64,000 bases of DNA from Streptomyces sp. NBC_00390 (GTDB lineage Bacteria > Actinomycetota > Actinomycetes > Streptomycetales > Streptomycetaceae), in contig NZ_CP107945.1 in NCBI RefSeq assembly GCF_036057275.1, forward strand, positions 7,192,001 to 7,256,000. Direction: 5' to 3'. Below are positions 49,701 through 57,912 of the stretch, one piece after another. The number at the start of each line of letters is the position of its first letter. Position 1 is the first letter of the stretch. The notes under the pieces were generated by a model, which worked only from the letters and a program-made list of their open reading frames with translations, did no database searches and was not told the DNA's origin. The translations under genes were made by a program, and so were the position numbers.

Positions 49701-50726
49701 TCAGAGCACGCACTCGGCCTCGGCGTACCGCTCCGCCGGCACGGTCTTGAGGGTCTCGGTGGCCTCGGCCAGCGGCACCATCGTGATGTCGGTGCCGCGC
49801 AGAGCGGTCATCATGCCGAACTCGCCCCGGTGCGCGGCCTCGACGGCGTGCCAGCCGAAGCGGGTGGCGAGAACGCGGTCGTACGCGGTCGGGGTGCCGC
49901 CGCGCTGGACGTGCCCCAGGATCACCGGGCGGGCCTCCTTGCCGAGCCGCTCCTCCAGCTCGACGGACAGCTGCCGGGCCACGCCCGCGAACCGCTCGTG
50001 CCCGTAGATGTCCTTGCCGCCCTCGTCCCACTGCATCGTGCCCTCGCGGGGCTTCGCGCCCTCGGCGACGACGACGATCGCGAACCGCTTGCCCGCCTCG
50101 AAGCGCTCCCCGACCCGCTTGGTCAGCTCGTCGATGTCGAAGGGACGCTCAGGCACGACGATGGCGTGCGCGCCGGCGGCCATGCCGGAGTGGAGGGCGA
50201 TCCAGCCGGTGTGCCGGCCCATGACCTCCACGATCAGCACGCGCTGGTGCGACTCGGCGGTGGTCTTCAGCCGGTCAAGTGCCTCGGTCGCCACCCCGAC
50301 CGCGGTGTCGAAGCCGAAGGTGACGTCGGTCGACGCGATGTCGTTGTCGATGGTCTTCGGGACGCCGACGATGGGCAGCCCGGCCCGGGAGAGCAGATTG
50401 GCGGCCTTGAGAGTGCCCTCGCCGCCGATCGGAATGATCGCGTCCAGACCCAGCTCGGCCACATGCCCCCTGGCCCGCTCCACGCCGTCGCGAAGGTGCG
50501 CGGGCTGGACCCGGGAGGAGCCGAGGATGGTGCCGCCACGGGCCAGGATGCCGCCCACCGCGTCGAGGTCGAGCTTGCGGTAGTCGCCCTCCAGGAGGCC
50601 CTTCCAGCCGTCGTGGAAGCCGATGACCTCGTCGCCGTGGTCGACGACGGCACGGTGCACGACGGATCGGATGACGGCGTTCAGACCGGGGCAGTCGCCG
50701 CCGGAGGTGAGCACACCAATGCGCAT
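49701..50726 (-). CDS. pfkA: 6-phosphofructokinase
   Basis: A 341-residue glycolytic enzyme phosphorylating fructose 6-phosphate. It has GVLTSGGDCPGLNAVIR (about 3-19), the nucleotide loop PIGGEGTLKAANLL, the catalytic PKTIDNDIASTDVTFGFDTAV (TIDND) and VEVMGRHTGWIAL. The Gly in GGEGT, where PPi-dependent enzymes carry Asp, points to ATP as donor. Streptomyces has several pfkA copies; which one this is cannot be told here. Confidence 0.95.
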   Translation of the reverse strand: MRIGVLTSGGDCPGLNAVIRSVVHRAVVDHGDEVIGFHDGWKGLLEGDYRKLDLDAVGGILARGGTILGSSRVQPAHLRDGVERARGHVAELGLDAIIPIGGEGTLKAANLLSRAGLPIVGVPKTIDNDIASTDVTFGFDTAVGVATEALDRLKTTAESHQRVLIVEVMGRHTGWIALHSGMAAGAHAIVVPERPFDIDELTKRVGERFEAGKRFAIVVVAEGAKPREGTMQWDEGGKDIYGHERFAGVARQLSVELEERLGKEARPVILGHVQRGGTPTAYDRVLATRFGWHAVEAAHRGEFGMMTALRGTDITMVPLAEATETLKTVPAERYAEAECVL

Positions 50727-50879
50727 AGCCCGAAATACCTTTGCAAAGTGGGCCGACTCCGGACCACGTCGTCCGGTTGGATCCCCGCCACCCTACCGGC
50801 GCAGAGTGGCGGGGCCGAACCAGGCGTCCGAGTGCTGGACCGCGCTCCCGGCCGAGTGCTCAGGTGAGCGAACTGCCCG

Positions 50880-51608
50880 TCAGGCGGGCTGTGTCGCGGT
50901 GGCGATCCGCTCCGCGCGCAGCGCCTCGTACCACCGGTCGTCGGTCGGCGGCAGCGCGTTCACGTCCAGCGCCAGCTTCAGCAGCAGATCGGCGATCTGC
51001 GGGTTGCGGGCCATGACCGGACCGTGCATGTAGGTGCCGAAAACGGTGTCGTTGTACGCGCCCTCGGTGCCGTCGCCGGTGCCGTTGCCCCGCCCGAGGC
51101 GGACCTGTGCGAAGGGGCGGGCGGTGGGGCCGAGGTGGGTGATGCCCTGGTGGTTCTCGAAGCCGGTCAGCTGGGGCAGGCCCAACCGCGGGTCGATGTC
51201 CGCCAGTACGTCGCCCACGCACCGCTCACCCTCGCCGCGCGTGGAGACCACGTCGATCAGTCCGAGACCCGGCTCGCGCTCACCGAGGTCGTTGATGAAC
51301 TCGTGGCCGAGGATCTGGTAGCCGGCGCAGACCGAGAAGATGATCGCACCGTTGGACGCGGCCCGGCCGAGTCCGCCGTCGCGGCGCAGGCGCTCGGCCG
51401 CAAGCCGCTGCGGCCGGTCCTCGCCGCCGCCGATCAGATAGATGTCGCCGGACGTGGGGACGGGCTGATCGCTGCGTACGTCGATCCGCATCACGTCCAG
51501 GCCGCGCTGCCGGGCGCGGCGCTCCACGACCAGGGCGTTGCCCTGGTCGCCGTAGGTGCTGAGCAGATCCGGGTAGACCCAGACCAGACGCAGACTGCTG
51601 TCACTCAT
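50880..51608 (-). CDS. gatD: Lipid II isoglutaminyl synthase, glutaminase subunit
   Basis: A 242-residue class I glutamine amidotransferase that supplies ammonia to MurT for amidation of D-Glu in peptidoglycan lipid II. The start RLVWVYPDLLSTYGDQGNALVV is typical of GatD/CobQ-like proteins, the nucleophile is Cys94 in SVCAGYQILG, and the His lies in GTYMHGP. It follows murT with a 28-base gap on the same strand. Length is normal. Confidence 0.95.
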   Translation of the reverse strand: MSDSSLRLVWVYPDLLSTYGDQGNALVVERRARQRGLDVMRIDVRSDQPVPTSGDIYLIGGGEDRPQRLAAERLRRDGGLGRAASNGAIIFSVCAGYQILGHEFINDLGEREPGLGLIDVVSTRGEGERCVGDVLADIDPRLGLPQLTGFENHQGITHLGPTARPFAQVRLGRGNGTGDGTEGAYNDTVFGTYMHGPVMARNPQIADLLLKLALDVNALPPTDDRWYEALRAERIATATQPA

Positions 51609-51636
51609 GATTGTCAGTCCTTTTCGGGGCCGCGGA

Positions 51637-52875
51637 TCAGTTGCCGACGCGGCGGCGCACGTCCTGGAAAGCGGTGTAGTTGGCGATCAGCTCGATCCGT
51701 CCGGGCGGAGCCAGCTGCACCGCCTCGTCGACGGAGTCGCACACCCGGAAGTCCAGGCCCGCGACCTCGAGGCGGACCGCGAGGTCCAGCCTGCGGTCGC
51801 CGATGACGAAGATCGGGTGGCCGGCGAGCCGGGTGTAGTCCACGTCCCACAGCCAGGAGGTGTCCGTGCCGTCGGCGCCACGGGCGTTCACGGAGAGGAT
51901 GACCGGCGTCGGCGGCGGGTCGATCAGGGAGAACGTCTCCAGCCAGCCGGCCGGGTTCTTCGCCAGCAGCAGGCGCAGCTCACGGCCCATGAAGGTGACG
52001 ACGTCGTACCGGCCGGCCACGGCCTGGACCTGGTACATGCGCTCCAGCGCGACCTGCGGCGGAACCCCGAAGCAGGCGGCGACCGCGGCCGAGGTGGCGG
52101 CGTTGGCCTTGTTGGCCCGGCCGGGCAGCTGGAGATGGATCGGCCAGGCGCTGCCGTGCGGGTCGAGAACGTGATCGCCGCTGAGCACCCAGCTCGGCGC
52201 GGGGCGGCGGAAGCCGCACTCGCCGCAGAACCAGTCGTCGCCGGGGCGCTGCATCACACCGCCGCAGGACGGGCAGGACCAGGCGTCGTCCTTCCACTCC
52301 TGGCCGGCCGCCACCCACACCACGTTCGGCGAGGAGGATGCCGCCCACACGATCAGCGGGTCGTCGGCGTTGGCGATCACGGTGGCCTTGGTGCCGGTCA
52401 GGCCCTCGCGCCACTTCTCGGCCAGCATCCGGGTCTCGGCGGCGCGGTCCAGCTGGTCACGCGAGAGGTTGAGCAGCGCGATCGCCTTCGGGGTCACATC
52501 GCGGGCGACACCGGCGAGGTACTTCTCGTCGACCTCGATCACGCCGTACCTGGCGTCCGAGCCGCCGGCCAGCGCCGAGGTGATGCCCGCGGGCATGTTG
52601 GCACCGAGCGCGTTGGACACGACCGGGCCACTGGCCCGCAGTGCCTCGGCGATCAGCCGGGTCGTGGTGGTCTTGCCGTTGGTCGCCGACACGAGGACGA
52701 CGTCCAGGTGCTGCGCCAGCCGCCCCAGCAGGTCGGGGTCGAGCTTGAGCGCGACCCGGCCGCCGATCACCGATCCGCTGCCGCGGCCGGCTGCGCGCGA
52801 CACCGCCGCCGCGGCCTTGCCTGCCGTCACGGCCAGCTTGGCTCGCGGCGTCAAGGCTTCCGAGTTGCCTGACAT
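51637..52875 (-). CDS. murT: Lipid II isoglutaminyl synthase, Mur ligase-like subunit
   Basis: A 412-residue Mur-ligase homologue that with GatD amidates the second peptide residue of lipid II. The ATP loop is VSATNGKTTTTRL (about 61-73), the central domain has EVDEKYLAGV and NLSRDQLDRAAE, and a four-Cys zinc ribbon (CPSCGG, CGECG) sits in the middle as in known MurT. A C-terminal DUF1727 region follows. It is the first gene of the murT-gatD operon. Confidence 0.95.
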   Translation of the reverse strand: MSGNSEALTPRAKLAVTAGKAAAAVSRAAGRGSGSVIGGRVALKLDPDLLGRLAQHLDVVLVSATNGKTTTTRLIAEALRASGPVVSNALGANMPAGITSALAGGSDARYGVIEVDEKYLAGVARDVTPKAIALLNLSRDQLDRAAETRMLAEKWREGLTGTKATVIANADDPLIVWAASSSPNVVWVAAGQEWKDDAWSCPSCGGVMQRPGDDWFCGECGFRRPAPSWVLSGDHVLDPHGSAWPIHLQLPGRANKANAATSAAVAACFGVPPQVALERMYQVQAVAGRYDVVTFMGRELRLLLAKNPAGWLETFSLIDPPPTPVILSVNARGADGTDTSWLWDVDYTRLAGHPIFVIGDRRLDLAVRLEVAGLDFRVCDSVDEAVQLAPPGRIELIANYTAFQDVRRRVGN

Positions 52876-53023
52876 CGTCCTTGATCCTCCTTGCTTCGGT
52901 CCGGAGCCAGCCTATCCAGGTGAGGTGGACCGCCCGTACCTCGGCACCGGGGGAATGGTGTGGAGGTCAGGCCGGAACGGCGGGAATGTGGGGGGAAAGC
53001 GGCGGGATCGTACGCTGTGCGCC

Positions 53024-53608
53024 ATGCGAAACCGGCCGATCCCCGGCAGTTCCGGTCTCGTGCGGGCGATGAGCCTGCTCGGCGAACCCGGACTGCACGC
53101 CCCCTGCGAGCCCGTCACCGACTTCGGCCCCGAGCTGGCCGAGCTGATCGAGGACATGTTCGCCACGATGTACGCGGCGCACGGCGTCGGGCTCGCGGCC
53201 AATCAGGTCGGCGTCCCTTTGCGGGTGTTCGTCTGGGACTGTCCCGACGACGACGACGTCCGCCACCTCGGACATGTCGTCAATCCGCGCCTGGTCGCCG
53301 CGGACGGGGTCAGCGTCCGTGGTCCGGAGGGCTGTCTGTCGCTGCCCGGTCTCGAGTCCGGTACGGAGCGCTTCGACCACGCGGTGGTGGAGGGTGCCGA
53401 CCGGGACGGGGCGCCGGTGCGGGTGGAAGGCACCGGGTTCTTCGCGCGGTGCCTGCAGCACGAGTACGACCACGTGCAGGGGACGGTCTACACCGACCGC
53501 CTCACACCCTGGCGCCGCTCGCGTGCCCTGCGCGCGGCACGACGCTCACCGTGGGTGAGTGCCGCCGGGCTGGAACGGCTTCGCGAGGGGCGCAGCGCCC
53601 GGTCCTAG
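53024..53608 (+). CDS. def: Peptide deformylase
   Basis: A 194-residue metal enzyme that removes the formyl group from new N-terminal Met. All three motifs are present: GVGLAANQVG (54-63), EGCLSLPG with metal ligand Cys104, and HEYDH with His146, Glu147 and His150. The C-terminal tail is Arg-rich. ATG 53024 has no obvious ribosome site within 15 bases; a leaderless or weak start is possible. It is divergent from murT. Confidence 0.95.
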   Translation: MRNRPIPGSSGLVRAMSLLGEPGLHAPCEPVTDFGPELAELIEDMFATMYAAHGVGLAANQVGVPLRVFVWDCPDDDDVRHLGHVVNPRLVAADGVSVRGPEGCLSLPGLESGTERFDHAVVEGADRDGAPVRVEGTGFFARCLQHEYDHVQGTVYTDRLTPWRRSRALRAARRSPWVSAAGLERLREGRSARS

Positions 53609-53682
53609 CGAGCCGTGGCGGCGGCACCTCGAGGCGCCACCGCGGACGCCGAGGCCGGTGTGAGCGCCCGGACGGGGCCTGG

Positions 53683-54318
53683 CTAGAAGCCGGGCCCGCC
53701 CACGCGGTCGTCGACCTCGAACAGCCGCCCGCACAGCAGGTCGGTCAGGTTCTCCACCAACTCGCTGCGGGAGCAAGGGCGTTCGGCCAGCCACCAGTCC
53801 CCGGCCGCATGCATCATCCCGACGACTCCATGGCCCCACGCCCGGGCCAGCCGGTCGCCGTCGGGGCCGAGGTCCACCCGGTCGGCGATCACCTTGCCCA
53901 GCTCCTCGCCGAGACGGCGCAGCAGCGGTGCGGAGTGCCGGCCGACGTCGAAGCCCTGCTCGGCGGGCTGGTTGTCCTCGGCCGGGTGCATCAGGAACCG
54001 GTAGACCTGGGGGCGCGCCTCGATCGCGGCGAGATAGGTGTCGAGGGTGCCCGCGACCCGCTGGCGGCGGTCGACATCCGCGTCCACCGCCACCTGGAGG
54101 GCCCTGAGCAGGGCGTCGGTGTGGCGCTTGGCGAGTGCGCGGTACAGCCCGCCCTTGTCGCCGAAGTGCCGGTAGAGGATCGGCTTGGTGATGCCCGCCT
54201 CGGCGGCTATGGCGTTCATGGAGGCGTGCGGTCCGTCGCGGAGCACCACACGGTCGGCTGCCTCGAGCAGCTCCCGGCGCCGCTGCTCGGCCGACCGCTG
54301 ATGATGTGAGGTCTCCAT
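53683..54318 (-). CDS. TetR-family regulator (next to acyl-CoA dehydrogenase)
   Basis: A 211-residue repressor with an N-terminal HTH (residues 12-60: ELLEAADRVVLRDGPHASMNAIAAEAGITKPILYRHFGDKGGLYRAL) and a helical effector domain. ATG 54318 has GGGGAGAG upstream. Divergent from an acyl-CoA dehydrogenase, with a 24-bp palindrome in the gap, so it probably controls fatty-acid breakdown, with an acyl-CoA as a plausible but unproven ligand. Confidence 0.92.
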   Translation of the reverse strand: METSHHQRSAEQRRRELLEAADRVVLRDGPHASMNAIAAEAGITKPILYRHFGDKGGLYRALAKRHTDALLRALQVAVDADVDRRQRVAGTLDTYLAAIEARPQVYRFLMHPAEDNQPAEQGFDVGRHSAPLLRRLGEELGKVIADRVDLGPDGDRLARAWGHGVVGMMHAAGDWWLAERPCSRSELVENLTDLLCGRLFEVDDRVGGPGF

Positions 54319-54419
54319 GATTCGTCTCTCCCCGCCCTTGCGAAATGCGTGACGCGCAAGGTAACACCCACGCACCTGAACACGTGATCGGGCTCTGCTC
54401 GGTTGACATGGGCTACTAA

Positions 54420-54443
54420 CCGGTAACATACTGATGTTACCGG
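54420..54443. promoter_or_regulatory. 24-bp TetR operator between regulator and acyl-CoA dehydrogenase
   Basis: CCGGTAACAT-ACTG-ATGTTACCGG has perfect 10-base arms. It lies 40 bases before the acyl-CoA dehydrogenase start and about 100 bases before the tetR start. A weaker GTAAC half follows at 54446-54450. Confidence 0.7.
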
Positions 54444-54482
54444 AAGTAACGCGCTGGTGGGCGCCGTAGTACTGGAGGGGAC

Positions 54483-55709
<1,227 letters not shown>

Positions 55710-55725
55710 CGGCCCGGTGACGCCG

Positions 55726-55757
55726 GAGGCTGCGGTCCCGCCCGGGACCGCAGCCTC
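55726..55757. terminator. Bidirectional hairpin terminator
   Basis: Perfect 14-base arms (55726-55739 and 55744-55757) around GCCC follow the acyl-CoA dehydrogenase stop by 16 bases and precede the end of a converging small gene. Confidence 0.75.
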
Positions 55758-55779
55758 AGTGTGCGTGCGTGGCGCAGGT

Positions 55780-56040
55780 TCAGCGGCGCGTCAGCTTCTC
55801 GATCAGCATCGAGGGCAGCAGCACCGCGACAAATGCGCCCTTGAACAGCAGCGGCGTCCCGAAGAGCGCCACAAGGACGCCGATCAGGGGTCTGTCGGCC
55901 GTGAAGTCGACCCCCAGCGGTGCCCAGGCGCCGCCCGTGAACGCCTCGTACGCCGCCCAGAGCGCCAGCAGCGCTCCGAGGGCTCCGCCGCAGAAACCGG
56001 CGAAGACGGGCCAGCTGCTTCCTTTGCTCGTGCCTGCCAT
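55780..56040 (-). CDS. Small membrane protein (86 residues)
   Basis: An 86-residue protein with two or three hydrophobic helices (WPVFAGFCGGALGALLALWAAYEAF; PLIGVLVALFGTPLLF; FVAVLLPSML). I do not recognise the family. ATG 56040 is chosen over a TTG directly before it, with a GGGGGGG stretch as the ribosome site. It is followed on the minus strand by the shared hairpin. Confidence 0.7.
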   Translation of the reverse strand: MAGTSKGSSWPVFAGFCGGALGALLALWAAYEAFTGGAWAPLGVDFTADRPLIGVLVALFGTPLLFKGAFVAVLLPSMLIEKLTRR

Positions 56041-56089
56041 CAAGTCCCCCCCGGGATGGTGATGTGCGAAACAGCCGCTCGGTACGGCC

Positions 56090-56578
56090 TCAGGCGGACA
56101 GCAGCGCCTCGATCGCCGCCAGGACCTCAGGAGCCTCCGGCTCGGTGCGCGGGCGGATCCGGGCCACGACCGCGCCGTCCTTGCCGATCAGGAACTTCTC
56201 GAAGTTCCACTGGACGTCACCGGCCTCGCCGTCCGCGTCCGCGACCTTGGTCAGCTCCGCGTACAGCGGGTGGCGGTCCTCGCCGTTCACGTCCGTCTTC
56301 TCCAGCATCGGGAACGTCACGCCGTAGGTCGCCGAGCAGAACGACTGGATCTCGTCCGCGGTGCCCGGCTCCTGGCCCGCGAACTGGTTGCACGGCACAC
56401 CGAGCACGGTGAAGCCGCGCTCGCCGTACTCCTTCTGCAGGCGCTCGAGACCTGCGTACTGCGGCGTCAGCCCGCACTTCGAAGCCACATTGACCAGCAG
56501 GACGGCCTGTCCGCGATATGCAGCCAGGGTGGTGTCCTCACCCGTCAGCGTGCACAGCGGGATGTCGTACAGAGTCAT
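56090..56578 (-). CDS. Glutathione peroxidase-type thiol peroxidase
   Basis: A 162-residue thioredoxin-fold peroxidase that reduces peroxides. The catalytic tetrad is visible: Cys35 in VASKCGLTPQY, Gln and the second Cys in GVPCNQFAGQEPG, and Trp/Asn in VQWNFEKFLIG. Cys instead of selenocysteine, and no glutathione in this group, imply thioredoxin or mycothiol-linked recycling. ATG 56578 has GAGGAG nine bases upstream; the frame continues upstream without family similarity. Confidence 0.93.
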   Translation of the reverse strand: MTLYDIPLCTLTGEDTTLAAYRGQAVLLVNVASKCGLTPQYAGLERLQKEYGERGFTVLGVPCNQFAGQEPGTADEIQSFCSATYGVTFPMLEKTDVNGEDRHPLYAELTKVADADGEAGDVQWNFEKFLIGKDGAVVARIRPRTEPEAPEVLAAIEALLSA

Positions 56579-56725
56579 CGCGTTCTCCTCGTCGAAAAGC
56601 GTTCGACAGCCATTGTGGACCGCACGCAGAAACCGGGACGACGCCGGAGCGCCCGCCGAGTGCGGCGACCGGGCCGAATTCGCCCCAACTCCCGCGCCTG
56701 CGCGGAAAATCTGCACAATGAACGC

Positions 56726-57028
56726 GTGCCGGCTTTCACCGACCCGCAACACGCCGACGGTACGTCGGTCCGCTTCGACACGGCGCCGGGTGAGGCACCG
56801 CCCGCCGGGGCCCTGGAAGGCGCCCTGCCCGACGGCACGGGGCACAGCGGGCGCGGCGCGACTGCGCGACCGGCAGGAGCAGGCGCTGACGGTGCCCATC
56901 GACCCGTGCTTCAACAGCCGGCCGGAGATCGAGCCGCACCGGCTCGGGCACCGCACCGGCGGGGCCTGCCTCGACCTCGCGGCCTGGATCGTCGCAGGCG
57001 GACGAGGAAGTCCCCGGACGCCTGATCA
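56726..57028 (+). other. Unassigned, possibly decayed coding stretch
   Basis: Between the peroxidase and thioesterase genes, a GTG-initiated frame (PAFTDPQHADGTSVRFDTAPGE ...) looks protein-like for about 45 residues. Then another frame does (LTVPIDPCFNSRPEIEPHRLGHRTGGACLDLAAWI). Two protein-like pieces in different frames suggest a frameshifted small gene. I cannot name a family. The remaining 56579-56725 part holds the peroxidase leader. Confidence 0.3.
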
Positions 57029-57029
57029 C

Positions 57030-57899
57030 TCAGCGGATCGGACGGAACAGACCCTCCTGCACCACCGACACCAGCAGCCGGCCCTCACGGTCGTAGATAC
57101 GGCCACGGGCCAGGCCCCGGCCCCCCGTGGAGATCGGCGACTCCTGGTCGTACAGGAACCACTCGTCGGCGCGGAACGGGCGGTGGAACCACATGGCGTG
57201 GTCCAGCGATGCCATGTCGAAGCCCCGCGGCCCCCACAGCGGCTCCACCGGGATGCGCACCGCGTCCAGCAGCGTCATGTCGCTCGCGTAGGTCAGTGCG
57301 CAGGTGTGCACCAGCGGATCGTCGCCCAGCGGGCCGACTGCGCGCATCCACACCGCACTGCGCGGGTCCGCGTCCTTGATCTCCTCCTGCGTCCAGCGCA
57401 GCCGGTCCACGTACCGGATGTCGAACGGCTGCCGGCGGGCCATCCGCTCCAGCGCCTCGGGCAGTGCGCCCAGGTGCTCCTTGATCTCCGCCGTCACCGA
57501 CGGCAGCGTCTCGGGGGCCGGGAAGTCCAGGCGCGGCGGCAGCTGATGCTCGATGCTGCCCGGCTCCGGGCGGTGGAAGGACGCCGTCAAATTGAAGATC
57601 GTCTTGCCCTGCTGGATGGCGGTGGTCCGGCGGGTGGTGAACGAGCGGCCGTCCCGAACCCGTTCGACCTGGTAGACGATCGGTACGCCGGGGATGCCCG
57701 GCCGCAGGAAGTAGGCATGCAGCGAATGCACCGGGCGTTCGCCGTCGGTCGTGCGACCGGCGGCGACCAGCGCCTGGCCCGCCACCTGCCCGCCGAAGAC
57801 ACGCTGCAGCGACTCGTTGGGGCTGCGCCCGCGGAAGATGTTGACCTCGATCTGCTCCAGGTCGAGCAGATCGACGAGCCGCTCGGCGGGGTTGGTCAT
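57030..57899 (-). CDS. tesB: Acyl-CoA thioesterase II
   Basis: A 289-residue double-hotdog thioesterase that cleaves acyl-CoA to free fatty acid and CoA. Family text: FRGRSPNESLQRVFGGQVAGQALVAAGRT, SLHAYFLRPG, ASLDHAMWFHRPFRADEWFLYDQESP and GGRGLARGRIYDREGRLLVSVVQEGLFR. ATG 57899 (MTNPAERLVDLLDLEQIEVN) is the usual start; the frame opens 13 codons upstream with no family similarity. It lies 13 bases after the helicase gene on the same strand, so both may be cotranscribed. Confidence 0.95.
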   Translation of the reverse strand: MTNPAERLVDLLDLEQIEVNIFRGRSPNESLQRVFGGQVAGQALVAAGRTTDGERPVHSLHAYFLRPGIPGVPIVYQVERVRDGRSFTTRRTTAIQQGKTIFNLTASFHRPEPGSIEHQLPPRLDFPAPETLPSVTAEIKEHLGALPEALERMARRQPFDIRYVDRLRWTQEEIKDADPRSAVWMRAVGPLGDDPLVHTCALTYASDMTLLDAVRIPVEPLWGPRGFDMASLDHAMWFHRPFRADEWFLYDQESPISTGGRGLARGRIYDREGRLLVSVVQEGLFRPIR

Positions 57900-57912
57900 C
57901 GGCACGGTCCTC

